64,000 nt of DNA. It comes from Actinomycetota bacterium. GTDB taxonomy: Bacteria > Actinomycetota > Actinomycetes > Streptosporangiales > Streptosporangiaceae. Under the pieces are notes generated by a model. That model searched no databases. It was not told the origin of the DNA and saw only the letters and a list, made by a program, of their open reading frames with translations. The stretch spans positions 1 to 64,000 of the forward strand of contig JAJPIV010000104.1 of assembly GCA_021324595.1 (NCBI GenBank), read 5' to 3'. The translations under genes were made by a program, and so were the position numbers. Every line of letters begins with the position of its first letter. The first letter of the stretch is position 1. Positions 43,737 through 52,678 of the stretch are shown here, piece by piece.

Positions 43737-45188
43737 CTAGCCGCCGTCCCTGCCCAGCGGCTTGCCGCCCGAGGTCACCAGCACCTTGCCGTCGTCGGTC
43801 ACCAGCTCGTGGTGATGGTGGTGAGCCGGGACCGGGCCGCCGGGGATGTCGCCGAACACCGGCTCGGCCTCCGGCTCCTCCATCGGGTAGGCGACCTCCC
43901 CGTGGACCTGGACGTCGCCGGCGGCCAGCACCGCGTCCGGCTCGCGCAGCTTCATGAACAGCCCGATGCCGCGCAGGATCAGGAACGTGACCAGGCCGTC
44001 CCACGCGATCACGGTCAGGGCCGCCCCGGCCTGGATCAGCAGCTGCCGCGGGTGCCCGTAGAGCAGGCCGGCGGCCGTCACGCCGGGGGTCCGGCCGGCG
44101 CCTAGGTAGACGATCATCCTGGGGTCGGCCAGCAGGCCGACCAGCAGGCCGCCGAGCAGCCCGGCGAACCCGTGCGTGTACACCACGCCGAGCGCGTCGT
44201 CCACCTTGTTGAACGGCCAGACCTTCTTCGGCAGGTAGGCGAACAGCACCCACACCACCGCCGAGTCCACCAGGCCGATGACCATCGCGCCGACGCCGTT
44301 GACGTAGCCGGCCGCGGGGGTGATGCCGACGAGTCCGCAGATCATGCCGTTCACGCCGCCCAGGAAGGTCGGCTTCTTGTGCTCGCTGAGCAGCATGTCC
44401 ATGACGATCCAGGTCATCATCGCGACCGCGGTGGCGAGGTTGGTGTTGACGACCGCGGCGGCCGCGTCCGCCCCGGCGAAGTACGGGTCGCCCCCGTTGA
44501 ACCCGTTCCAGCCGAGCCACAGGATGCCCGCGCCGACCGCGGCGAACGGCAGGCTGTTGGGAGTGGCCTTCTCCCGGTCCCGCCGCAGCCGCGGGCCGAC
44601 CACGGCCGCCGCGACGAACCCGGAGACCCCGGCGGCCAGGTGGATCACGTAGCCGCCGCTGTAGTCCAGCGCGCCCTGGCCGGCCCAGAAGCCGCCGCCC
44701 CAGAGCAGGAACGCGTTGACCGCGTAGGCGAACGTGATCCACAGCGGCACGAAGAGCAGCCAGACCTTGAACCGGATGCGGCCGATCACGCTGCCGATGA
44801 ACAGGATCGGGGTGATCGCCGCGAACACGAACTGGAAGTAGACCAGCGAGCCCTCCGGGAACCGGAACCTCGGCATCAGGCCGCCGAGCAGCGGGATGCC
44901 GGCCCGCGCCTGCTCCCCGGCCTGGCCGACGACCGGGCCGGGCCTGCCGACGAACGTGTGGATCCACGGCGGCCCGAAGCCCATCTTGAACGCCCACAGC
45001 ACCCACGCGATGAGCGTCAGGCAGAAGGCGCTGAACACCATCATCATCGTGTTGACGGCCCATTTCCTCTGCACCACGCCGGCGTAGAGCACGGCGAGCG
45101 CGGGGATGCTCATCAGCCCCACGAGCGTCGCGGCGGTGAGCTGCCAGGCGTTGTCGCCCGGGCTGAGCCAGGCGGGATAGGGGTTCAC
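43737..45188 (-). CDS. amt: Ammonium transporter, Amt family
   Basis: A 483-residue Amt protein with about 11 membrane helices. Seen: AWQLTAATLVGLMSIPALAV, FIGSVIGRIRF, ILWLGWNGFNGG and the His in YTHGFAGLLGGLLVG. The cytoplasmic tail is long and ends in a His-rich segment (PAHHHHHELV). GTG 45188 has a GGGAGG site; the frame stays open for 55 codons upstream but is low-complexity. No glnK/glnD genes follow, unlike the usual amtB-glnK-glnD cluster, so this may be a second ammonium transporter. Confidence 0.9.
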   Translation of the reverse strand: MNPYPAWLSPGDNAWQLTAATLVGLMSIPALAVLYAGVVQRKWAVNTMMMVFSAFCLTLIAWVLWAFKMGFGPPWIHTFVGRPGPVVGQAGEQARAGIPLLGGLMPRFRFPEGSLVYFQFVFAAITPILFIGSVIGRIRFKVWLLFVPLWITFAYAVNAFLLWGGGFWAGQGALDYSGGYVIHLAAGVSGFVAAAVVGPRLRRDREKATPNSLPFAAVGAGILWLGWNGFNGGDPYFAGADAAAAVVNTNLATAVAMMTWIVMDMLLSEHKKPTFLGGVNGMICGLVGITPAAGYVNGVGAMVIGLVDSAVVWVLFAYLPKKVWPFNKVDDALGVVYTHGFAGLLGGLLVGLLADPRMIVYLGAGRTPGVTAAGLLYGHPRQLLIQAGAALTVIAWDGLVTFLILRGIGLFMKLREPDAVLAAGDVQVHGEVAYPMEEPEAEPVFGDIPGGPVPAHHHHHELVTDDGKVLVTSGGKPLGRDGG

Positions 45189-45412
45189 TCTTGCCTCCCT
45201 GGGCGCGGAGCGAAGGGCGGGCTGGGGGGCCAGGCGACGCTGACAGGCACCGCCCCGCTGCCTCTTCGGCGTCGATCGGTACCGCTCCTGTCTCCCACGC
45301 CCGGGTTTCCCGCGCGTTTCCGGGCCGTTACGTCCCTGGACCTCCCGCCACAACCGGCGCCGCCTGGCCGCGGCAGATCAGGTGCCGGCGCTCGGCGCGA
45401 TCGCCCGGCGGC

Positions 45413-45478
45413 GGCTGGCCGGCGGCGGCTGGCCGGCGGCGGCTGGCCGACGGCGGCTGGCCGGCGGCGGCTGGCCGG
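45413..45478. repeat. 14-bp tandem array in the amt upstream region
   Basis: Five units of GGCTGGCCGGCGGC (one base change in the third) lie 225-290 bases upstream of the amt start. The unit is not a multiple of three, which argues against coding and suggests a slippage-prone promoter or spacer region. Confidence 0.85.
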
Positions 45479-45547
45479 ACCGGTGTCAGCCGCCGGCCGT
45501 ACGGTGGGGCCATGACCGCGCCCGCCGCGGGCCCGCGGCAAGGAAAC

Positions 45548-45587
45548 GATATATCTTGACGCGATCACGATGGTGAGATATATCTTG
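45548..45587. promoter_or_regulatory. Double PadR-like operator GATATATCTTG
   Basis: Two exact copies of GATATATCTTG (45548-45558 and 45577-45587) are 29 bases apart. The core GATATATC is itself a palindrome and very AT-rich for this genome. Such ATAT-centred paired sites are typical upstream of ABC-2 exporters controlled by PadR-family repressors. No padR gene is in the window, so the regulator is encoded elsewhere or the assignment is wrong. Confidence 0.55.
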
Positions 45588-45667
45588 GCACCGCGCGGAT
45601 CCAGAGGAGCCCGCGAGCCAGGCCGGATGCCGCCGCTGCGGCAGCGCACGTGAGGGGAGACGACTGG

Positions 45668-46780
45668 ATGTCTGAGGCTGGACCTGACCCGGCGATCGCC
45701 GTGGAGGGCCTGACCAAGTCCTTCGGGCAGGTGCGCGCGCTGCGCGGCATCGACCTGTCGGTGCCCCGCGGCAGCGTGCTGGGCGTCCTCGGCCCCAACG
45801 GGGCGGGCAAGACCACGGCGGTCCGGATCCTCACCACCTTGCTGGCCCCCGACGGGGGGCGCGCCACCGTGAATGGCTACGACGTGGTCCGGCACGCCGC
45901 CGCGGTCCGCCGCTCGATCGGGCTGTCCGGCCAGGCGCCCGCGATCCAGGAGGAGCTGACCGGGCGGGAGAACCTCGAGATCATCGGCCGCCTGTATCAC
46001 CTGAGCTGGGCCGAGGCCCGCAGCCGGGCCGGGGAGCTGCTGGAGCAGTTCGACCTCACCGAGGCGGCCCGCCGGCCCGCCAAGACCTACTCCGGCGGCA
46101 TGCAGCGCAGGCTCGACCTCGCCGCCAGCCTGGTCGGCCGGCCAAGCGTGCTCTTCCTCGACGAGCCGACGACCGGGCTGGACCCGCGGTCGCGCCTGGG
46201 CATGTGGGACATCATCCGCTCGCTGGCCGCCAGCGGGACGACGATCCTGCTGACCACGCAGTACCTGGACGAGGCCGACGAGCTCGCGGACGCGATCGTG
46301 GTGATCGACCATGGCCGGGTCATCGCCGAGGGCACCGCAGAGCAGCTCAAGAGCCGGATCGGCGGCGACGTCCTGGAGTTCACGGTCCCGGACCGCGCCA
46401 GGCTCGGCGACGCGGTCGCCGCGGTCAAGCGGGTCGGCGGGGCCGAGCCGCACGCGGACGCCGAGGCGGGCCTGATCACCGTCGGCGTCGGCAGCCGCGG
46501 GTCCGAGGCTCTGATCGAGGCGGTGCGCGCGCTCGACGGCGCCGGGGTGACGACCCGGGGCCTGGCATTGCGGCGGCCGTCGCTGGACGACGTGTTCCTC
46601 GCGCTGACCGGACACGCGGCGGAGGAGGACGGGCAGCCGCCGGGCCGGCGCGGGCGCGGGCGCCGGGCGGGCGGCCCGGGCGGGCGCGCCGCCGGCTGGC
46701 AGGACGGGCGCGGCGGTGAGCGACAGCTCGCTGGCCGGGCCGCGGGGCGAAGGCCCGGCATCGACCAGGGAGGTGAGTGA
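45668..46780 (+). CDS. DrrA-type ABC exporter ATPase
   Basis: A 370-residue ATPase of the daunorubicin-resistance group. Walker A GPNGAGKTT, signature YSGGMQRRLDL, Walker B VLFLDEPTTGLDP and H-loop LTTQYLDEADEL are seen. The DrrA-type C-terminal domain follows, then a Gly/Arg-rich tail of about 50 residues. ATG 45668 is favoured by GAGGGGAGA 8 bases upstream. Stop and the next start overlap (TGATG). Confidence 0.92.
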   Translation: MSEAGPDPAIAVEGLTKSFGQVRALRGIDLSVPRGSVLGVLGPNGAGKTTAVRILTTLLAPDGGRATVNGYDVVRHAAAVRRSIGLSGQAPAIQEELTGRENLEIIGRLYHLSWAEARSRAGELLEQFDLTEAARRPAKTYSGGMQRRLDLAASLVGRPSVLFLDEPTTGLDPRSRLGMWDIIRSLAASGTTILLTTQYLDEADELADAIVVIDHGRVIAEGTAEQLKSRIGGDVLEFTVPDRARLGDAVAAVKRVGGAEPHADAEAGLITVGVGSRGSEALIEAVRALDGAGVTTRGLALRRPSLDDVFLALTGHAAEEDGQPPGRRGRGRRAGGPGGRAAGWQDGRGGERQLAGRAAGRRPGIDQGGE

Positions 46781-47592
46781 TGACCGCCGTCGCGGCAGTC
46801 CGGGTGGCCGAGCCCGGCCTGCTCACTCGCGCCCGCTGGTCGCTGAGCGACACGCTCGCGATCACGCGGCGCAACATGCTCGTCTGGATGCGGGTGCCCG
46901 CCTACATCGTGTTCACCGTGGTGCAGCCGGTGATGTTCGTGCTGATGTTCCGGTACGTCTTCGGCGGGGCCATTCCGGTGAACGTGCCGGGCGGCTACGT
47001 GAGCTTCCTGATGCCCGGGATCATCGGGCAGACCGCCGCGTTCGCCAGCTTCGGCACGGCGATCGCGCTGGCGATGGAGCTGCAGAAGGGCGTGATCGAC
47101 CGGCTGCGGTCGATGCCGATGGCGCGCTCGGCGGTGCTCGCCGGGCGGCTGGTCGCCGACACCGCCCGGATGACGCTGACGATCCTGATCCTCGTCGGGA
47201 TCGGCTACGCGGTCGGCTTCCGGTTCCGCGGCGGAGTGCTGCCGGCCATCTGGATGGTCCTGCTCGCGATCGTGGTCGGGCTGGCGTTCTGCTGCGTCGC
47301 GGCGTTCACCGGGCTGGCGATCGGCGACGAGGAGTCGGTCCAGGCGTTCGGGATGATCTGGCTGTTCCCGCTGACGTTCGTCAGCTCGGCGTTCGTGCCG
47401 ATCCCGACGATGCCCGGCTGGCTCCAGGCGTTCGCGAACAACCAGCCGGTGACCTTCGCGGTGAACACGATGCGGGCGCTCGCCCTCGGCGGGCCGGTCG
47501 AGGCGAACCTGCTGAAGACCCTCGCCTGGCTGGCCGGGATCTTCATCGTGTTCGCGCCGCTGGCGGTCCGCGCTTACAAGCGCGCCAGCTGA
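46780..47592 (+). CDS. DrrB-type ABC-2 exporter permease
   Basis: A 270-residue permease with six predicted helices; RNMLVWMRVPAYIVFTVVQP and LRSMPMARSAVLAGRL are typical for DrrB-like proteins. Forms the exporter with the preceding ATPase. Substrate unknown; homologues pump drugs, glycolipids or sugars. Confidence 0.92.
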   Translation: MTAVAAVRVAEPGLLTRARWSLSDTLAITRRNMLVWMRVPAYIVFTVVQPVMFVLMFRYVFGGAIPVNVPGGYVSFLMPGIIGQTAAFASFGTAIALAMELQKGVIDRLRSMPMARSAVLAGRLVADTARMTLTILILVGIGYAVGFRFRGGVLPAIWMVLLAIVVGLAFCCVAAFTGLAIGDEESVQAFGMIWLFPLTFVSSAFVPIPTMPGWLQAFANNQPVTFAVNTMRALALGGPVEANLLKTLAWLAGIFIVFAPLAVRAYKRAS

Positions 47593-47607
47593 CCGGCCTG
47601 GCGGGGC

Positions 47608-47638
47608 GAGCGGCGGCCCCTGACCGGGGCTTCCGCTC
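47608..47638. terminator. Hairpin between drrB and the SDR gene
   Basis: GAGCGG (47608-47613) pairs with CCGCTC (47633-47638); inside, CCCC pairs with GGGG across a 5-base loop, separated by a 3x3 internal loop. It lies where the exporter operon and the convergent SDR gene end. Confidence 0.5.
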
Positions 47639-48557
47639 ACCCCGGGCCGGCGCCGCCGGCCAGCCGGGCCTGCATGCGGCGCATGCCGCGCAGCCACCGC
47701 TCCCGGTCGCCGGCCCGGCGCTGCTCGTAGGCCGCGACCTGCGGGTGCGGCAGGATCAGGAACCGGTCCCGCGCCAGCCCGTCGATCGCGCAGGCGGCCA
47801 CCTGCCCGGGGCTCAGCACGCCGTCGACCGCCGCCTGCCGCGAGACGCTGCCGGCGGCCAGCCCCGGCACGACTCCCCCGCCGGCTCCTCCGCCGGCGGG
47901 CGGGCCGCTCACCCCTTCCGGGCCCGGGGCCGCCGGCCAGCCAGAACCGCCGAGCGCCGCGGTCTCCCGCAGGCTGGTCACGCCCAGGTTCGTGCTCACC
48001 GCCTGCGGGCACAGGCAGGAGACGCCGATCCCCCGGTCGCCGTAGGTGATCGACAGCCACTCGGCCAGCGCCACCGCCGCGTGCTTGGTCACCGCGTAGG
48101 GCGCGGAACCCAGCTGGGTCAGCAGGCCCGCCGCGGACGCGGTGATCAGCAGGTGGCCCCGGCCGCGGGCCAGCATCCCGGGCAGCACCGCGCGCGCGGC
48201 GTAGACGTGGGCCTGGACGTTGACCGCCCAGATCCTCGACCACGCCTCGTCGGGCACCTCGACGCCGCCGGCCACGATGATCCCGGCGTTGGAGCAGAAC
48301 AGGTCGATCCGGCCGAACTCGTCCGCCGCCCGCGCGGCCAGCGCGGCGACGTCGGCCTCGCGGGTCACGTCCGCGGCGACCGCGATCGCCCGGGCGCCCC
48401 GGCCCGCGGCCTCCGCCGTCACCTGTTCCGCGCCCGCGGCATCCACGTCGGCGACGACCAGCCCGGCCGCGCCGCCGTCCGCGAGGGCCAGGCACAGCGC
48501 GCGGCCGATCCCGCTCGCCCCGCCGGTGACCACCGCGGCGCAGCCCTCGACCCGCAT
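47637..48557 (-). CDS. Short-chain dehydrogenase/reductase
   Basis: A 306-residue SDR. NAD(P)-binding VTGGASGIGRAL (about 12-23), the NAG motif in LFCSNAGII, and the catalytic Tyr-Lys in YAVTKHAAV are seen, with a preceding Ser in TASAAGL. The segment after about 200 is Gly/Pro-rich and the C-terminus has a basic tail. Substrate unknown. Confidence 0.88.
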   Translation of the reverse strand: MRVEGCAAVVTGGASGIGRALCLALADGGAAGLVVADVDAAGAEQVTAEAAGRGARAIAVAADVTREADVAALAARAADEFGRIDLFCSNAGIIVAGGVEVPDEAWSRIWAVNVQAHVYAARAVLPGMLARGRGHLLITASAAGLLTQLGSAPYAVTKHAAVALAEWLSITYGDRGIGVSCLCPQAVSTNLGVTSLRETAALGGSGWPAAPGPEGVSGPPAGGGAGGGVVPGLAAGSVSRQAAVDGVLSPGQVAACAIDGLARDRFLILPHPQVAAYEQRRAGDRERWLRGMRRMQARLAGGAGPG

Positions 48558-48587
48558 GTCAGATCCCTCCCGCCCGGCGCCCGGGCG

Positions 48588-49469
48588 CTAGGCAGCCGGA
48601 TTCGTGACCGAGACCGGCCCGGGCTCCGCGGTCCCGGGCCCGGATCCGGCCGGACGGCCTGCCGCGGGGGCGGACGCGCCGCCGGCCCCCGCGCCGCCTG
48701 CGGCCGCGGCCACGCGCCCGCCCCCGGCCGATGCGCGCACCCACTCGCCGATCCGCCGGATCAGCTGCGGCCCCGCCCCCGACTCCGCGTGGCCGAAGCC
48801 CGGGACGATCCACAGCTCCTTCGGGTCGCCGGCCGCGTCGTAGATCCGCTGGGCGTGATCGACCGGGAAGTACTCGTCCCGGTCGCCGTGGACCACGAGC
48901 AGCGGCACCGGCGCGATCCGGGCGGCCGCCTCCGCGGGCGGCAGCGGGACGGGATCCCACCGGCCGTTGCTGATCCTGGTCTTGAGCACGGTCCGGGTGA
49001 TGAGCCGGCCGAGCCGGCGCTCGACCGCCAGGTGCACCAGGCGCATCTGCCTGGTGCCCCGGAAGTACCACTGGCCCGGGCCGCTGACGGAGACGACCGC
49101 ATCGACGCCTCCGATCAGCCCGGCGTGCCGGAGCACGACCGAAGCGCCCATGGAGAAGCCCACCGTGGCGATCCGCTGGTATCCGAGCTCCCTGGCGTAG
49201 CCCACCGCCACGTCGAGGTCCTTGATCTCCTTGTCCCCGAGCGTGGAGACGCCACCGGACCGGCCGTGGCCGCGGAAGTCAAAGGTGATCACGCCGCCGA
49301 ACCGGCTCAGCCCGGTCGCGGCCCGCCAGACCGCGCCGTGCTGCCAGTTCAGCGTGAACCCGTGCGCCAGCACGATGCCGAGGCCAGGGTCACCGGGCAG
49401 GTGCGCCGCGTCGATCGGGACGCCGTCATCGGTGACGATGGTCCTCGCGTATGGCACGGGCTTGCTCAT
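48588..49469 (-). CDS. Alpha/beta hydrolase
   Basis: A 293-residue alpha/beta hydrolase. The oxyanion stretch LAHGFTLNWQHG, nucleophile elbow GFSMGAS (Ser at about 106), acid Asp in LLVVHGDRDEYFPV and His in VPGFGHAESG form a complete triad. A Gly/Ala/Pro-rich C-terminal tail follows. It lies 30 bases upstream of the SDR gene in the same direction, so the two may act on one compound. Confidence 0.88.
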   Translation of the reverse strand: MSKPVPYARTIVTDDGVPIDAAHLPGDPGLGIVLAHGFTLNWQHGAVWRAATGLSRFGGVITFDFRGHGRSGGVSTLGDKEIKDLDVAVGYARELGYQRIATVGFSMGASVVLRHAGLIGGVDAVVSVSGPGQWYFRGTRQMRLVHLAVERRLGRLITRTVLKTRISNGRWDPVPLPPAEAAARIAPVPLLVVHGDRDEYFPVDHAQRIYDAAGDPKELWIVPGFGHAESGAGPQLIRRIGEWVRASAGGGRVAAAAGGAGAGGASAPAAGRPAGSGPGTAEPGPVSVTNPAA

Positions 49470-49568
49470 GGGTACATTCTGCGCGACGCGCCGCCGCGCG
49501 GCGCCGGGCGACCGGCGCCGGCGGCTCGTTCCCCCCGCTCTCCTCGCGGGCCCCGCCGGCCGAGGTGC

Positions 49569-49574
49569 GACAAT
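49569..49574 (+). promoter_or_regulatory. Possible -10 box of leaderless proA
   Basis: GACAAT ends 6 bases before GTG 49581 and no ribosome-binding site is seen; the same arrangement occurs before guaB1. Confidence 0.25.
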
Positions 49575-49580
49575 GGGCCA

Positions 49581-50837
49581 GTGCCCAGCGACGAGGTGAT
49601 CGGGATCTGCCGTCGGGCGCGCGCGGCGGCCGCGGTGACCCGGGAACTGAACACCCAGCCGAAGGACGCGGTGCTGCTGCGGCTCGCCGAGGCGATGGAC
49701 GCCAGCCGCGAGCGGCTGACCTCGGCGAACGCCGCCGACCTGGCGGCCGCGCGGTCCGGCGGGCTGTCACCGGCCTTGATCGACCGGCTGACCCTGACCG
49801 ACGCCCGGATCTCCGGCATGGTCCGCGCGATCCGGGCGGTGGCCAGCCTGCCCGATCCGGTCGGCCAGGTGGTCCGCGGCGGCACCCGGCCGAACGGATT
49901 GCTGATCGAGCAGGTCCGGGAGCCGCTCGGCGTGGTCGCGGTCGTCTACGAGGCCAGGCCGAACGTCACCGCCGACGTCGCCGCGCTCTGCCTGAAGTCG
50001 GGGAACGCCGCCGTGCTCCGCGGCTCATCGGCCGCCGCCGCCACGAACGGCGCGATCGCCGACCTGATCGGCGAGGTGCTGGCCGGGCAGGACGAGGTCC
50101 CGGCCGACGCGGTGCAGCTCATCCGCGACAACTCCCGCGACGCCGTGCTCCAGCTGCTCACCGCGGAGGAGTACGTGGACCTGCTGGTGCCGCGCGGGGG
50201 CCCGGGGCTGATCGAGACCGTGCGCGAGCATGCCACGGTCCCGGTCGTGATCGACGGGGACGGGAACTGCCACGTGTACGTGGACGCCTCCGCCGACCCG
50301 GCGATGGCCACCTCGGTCATCGTGAACGCCAAGACGTCGAGGCCCGGCGTGTGCAACGCCGCCGAGACGCTGCTGGTGCACGAGGCCATCGCCGGCGCAT
50401 GGCTCCCCGGCGCGCTCGACGAGCTCCGCAAGCTCGGCGTCACGATCCGCGGTGACGAGCGGGTCCGCGCCATCTGGCCGGAGGCGGAGCCCGCGACCGA
50501 GGCGGACTGGGCGACCGAGTACCTCGACCTGATCCTCGCCGTGCGGGTGGTCGCCAGCCTGGACGAGGCGCTCGCCCACATCGCGCGCTGGGGAACGCGC
50601 AACTCCGAGGCGGTGATCGCGCAGGACATCGCGGTCGCCCGGCGGTTCGCCCGCGCCGTCGACTCCGGAAGCGTGTTCGTGAACTGCTCGACGCGGTTCT
50701 CCGACGGCGGCGAGTTCGGCTACGGGCTCGAGATCGGGATCTCCACCCAGAAGCTCCACGCCCGCGGCCCCATGGGCCTGGAGGCGCTCACCTGCGTCAA
50801 GAACGTCACCTGGGGCACCGGCCAGGTCCGGGTCTAG
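49581..50837 (+). CDS. proA: Glutamate-5-semialdehyde dehydrogenase (gamma-glutamyl phosphate reductase)
   Basis: A 418-residue ProA of full length. Seen: LGVVAVVYEARPNVTADVAA, GNAAVLRGSSAA, LLVPRGGPGLI, the catalytic Cys in RPGVCNAAETLLV and FGYGLEIGISTQKLHARGP. It reduces gamma-glutamyl phosphate to the semialdehyde in proline synthesis. It is convergent with proB, not co-directional as in many genomes. Confidence 0.94.
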   Translation: MPSDEVIGICRRARAAAAVTRELNTQPKDAVLLRLAEAMDASRERLTSANAADLAAARSGGLSPALIDRLTLTDARISGMVRAIRAVASLPDPVGQVVRGGTRPNGLLIEQVREPLGVVAVVYEARPNVTADVAALCLKSGNAAVLRGSSAAAATNGAIADLIGEVLAGQDEVPADAVQLIRDNSRDAVLQLLTAEEYVDLLVPRGGPGLIETVREHATVPVVIDGDGNCHVYVDASADPAMATSVIVNAKTSRPGVCNAAETLLVHEAIAGAWLPGALDELRKLGVTIRGDERVRAIWPEAEPATEADWATEYLDLILAVRVVASLDEALAHIARWGTRNSEAVIAQDIAVARRFARAVDSGSVFVNCSTRFSDGGEFGYGLEIGISTQKLHARGPMGLEALTCVKNVTWGTGQVRV

Positions 50838-50884
50838 CCGGCAGGCCAGCGCCGGCCCCGCCCGAACCGGCCCCGCCCGCCAGG

Positions 50885-52447
50885 TCAGTGCCCGGCCTGG
50901 AAGACGACCAGCGAGTCGCGGTGGATCGCGTGGATGTCGCGGATCGCGGCGCGCGCCGGCGAGGCCGGATCGACCTTGCCGGACAGGAACGACCCCTCGG
51001 CCAGGACTGCCGCGCAGGCCCTGGGCTGAGCCAGCATGAGCGCGTCGGTCAGCAGCCTGACGCGCTCCCGGCCGAACGAGCCCAGCGCCGCGAGCGCGTT
51101 CACCGCCGCCGGCGACCGGCCGGCCGCGAGGTCGGCGACGTCCTCGAACCGCTCAGGGTCGAGCAGGTCGCCGGGCCCGGGCCGGCCGGCGCCGCCGCCC
51201 GTGGCCCGGGCGGCCGGGGCGTACCTCACCCGGAACAGCACCGAGATCACGTCGGCCACCTGGTCCGGTGACAGCGCGCGCATCAGCCGCAGGGCCGCCG
51301 ATGGCATCGCCACCGACCCGCGGCCGATCAGCCGCTCCGGGTGCCGCACGTCGGTCAGCTCCACCACCGCGCCGGCCTCGAAATCCCCGTCCACCCGCTT
51401 GACGCCGGACAGGAACAGCGTGCTGCCCGCGCGCAGGCTCTGCTCGGCCTCCCGGTTGATTCCGATCGAGCCCACCGGGTAGGCAATCCCGCCGATCCAG
51501 CGATCCGCTGGTGCCAGGTGCCCCGCGGCCGCCCGCACCACCGTTCCCGTCCGCACCCGCGGGCTCAGGCTCCTGGCCACCACGTCGGCGCCGCGCGCTG
51601 GCCCGATCACGCACTCGATGCCGCAGTAGGCTGCGCGCGCGGCCGCGTTCAGCTTGGACCGCATGCCGCCCCTGCCCTCGCCCGGCGCAACGATCCGCAG
51701 CGCCCTGGCCTGCTCGGGGGTGAGCCGGGCGAGTCGCTCCCGCATCGCCTGGTCGGCGTACACGCCGCGGACGTTGGTGAGGAACGCCAGCCGCGACGCC
51801 TGCGCCGCCACGGCCACCGCGACGGCGATCTGATCGTTGTCCAGCTCCGATTTGGGGTCGGTCGTGTCATTGCCGTTGACGATCGGCAGCAGTCCCTGGG
51901 CCAGCGCCGAGGTGAGCACGCTTCCCACGTCCCGCATGGCCCACGGCGAGTCCAGGTCGCTGCGGGAGAGCAGGATCTGGCAGACCTCGACGCCGACCGC
52001 GGCGGCGAGCTGCCGGTAGAGGGCCATCAGCGCGGGCTGGCCGACCGAGGCGGCGAGCGCGACGCCGAGCGGACCGGACGTGTCCGCCGCCCGGTACCGG
52101 TCCAGCGTCGCCTCCAGCGAGGCGACCGCCGCGGCGCCAGCGGCCTGGCCCGGGCCGGCGCCCGGAGGTGGCGGTCCGGCAGCCGCCGAGGCGGCGGACA
52201 ACTGCCCCACCGACGCCCGCACGGCGTCGAGCAGCCGCGCGAGCTCGGGGCCGGCCCGCGCGGTGGGCCCCTCGAATGCGAGCAGCCGGCGGCCGAGCCT
52301 CGCGGCACCCGATGTGACCAGGATCACCTCGTGGCCGTCGCGCTGCGCGCTCGCGATCTGCGTGACCAGGTCGGCGATGACGTCGAGCGCCAGGCCCTCG
52401 CCGCTGGCGATCGAGCTCGATCCGAGCTTGACGACCAGCCGCGTCAT
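50885..52447 (-). CDS. proB: Enlarged glutamate 5-kinase homologue
   Basis: A 520-residue protein where typical ProB has about 370. The kinase part has KLGSSSIASGEG (start), VTSGAARLGRR, a Pro/Ala-rich insert of about 65 residues (60-125), then GNDTTDPKSELDNDQIAV, where the usual NENDT reads NGNDT, and GGMRSKLNAA. A PUA-like domain follows (about 310-400). The last 110 residues have no counterpart in standard ProB. It should phosphorylate glutamate for the adjacent ProA. ATG 52447 is chosen because the family begins there; earlier in-frame codons are low-complexity. Confidence 0.85.
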   Translation of the reverse strand: MTRLVVKLGSSSIASGEGLALDVIADLVTQIASAQRDGHEVILVTSGAARLGRRLLAFEGPTARAGPELARLLDAVRASVGQLSAASAAAGPPPPGAGPGQAAGAAAVASLEATLDRYRAADTSGPLGVALAASVGQPALMALYRQLAAAVGVEVCQILLSRSDLDSPWAMRDVGSVLTSALAQGLLPIVNGNDTTDPKSELDNDQIAVAVAVAAQASRLAFLTNVRGVYADQAMRERLARLTPEQARALRIVAPGEGRGGMRSKLNAAARAAYCGIECVIGPARGADVVARSLSPRVRTGTVVRAAAGHLAPADRWIGGIAYPVGSIGINREAEQSLRAGSTLFLSGVKRVDGDFEAGAVVELTDVRHPERLIGRGSVAMPSAALRLMRALSPDQVADVISVLFRVRYAPAARATGGGAGRPGPGDLLDPERFEDVADLAAGRSPAAVNALAALGSFGRERVRLLTDALMLAQPRACAAVLAEGSFLSGKVDPASPARAAIRDIHAIHRDSLVVFQAGH

Positions 52448-52651
52448 CGCGCTGCGCCCTGGTGCCGCGCCTGGTCCGCCGGGCCCGCGGCGCGGCACGC
52501 GCCGCCGGCCGCCCGCGGCGCGTGCCGCGCCGCGGGCGGCGCGAGGCGCCGCCGTGCGGAGATAACCGCGCCTGCGCGGGCGATGGCCATGAGCCGCACT
52601 CTAGCCGCACCAGACGGGCAGGCCGCATGCCGCCGGTGGCATGATCTGCGG

Positions 52652-52678
52652 GTGCCGTCTCGCCAGGCGCCGCCGTGA
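52652..52678 (+). other. Possible eight-codon leader reading frame before nfo
   Basis: GTG 52652 starts an eight-codon frame whose TGA (52676-52678) overlaps the GTG start of the nuclease gene. A CATGAT -10-like box ends 6 bases before it. It may be a leaderless coupling peptide, or chance. Confidence 0.2.

Noticed and set aside
44172-45515. Plus-strand 447-codon open frame opposite amt
   Set aside because: It is His/Arg/Asp-rich antisense of the transporter helices with no recognisable domain.
50840-50884. Repeated CCGGCCCCGCCCG between proA and proB as a terminator
   Set aside because: The copies are direct, not inverted, and do not form a convincing hairpin.
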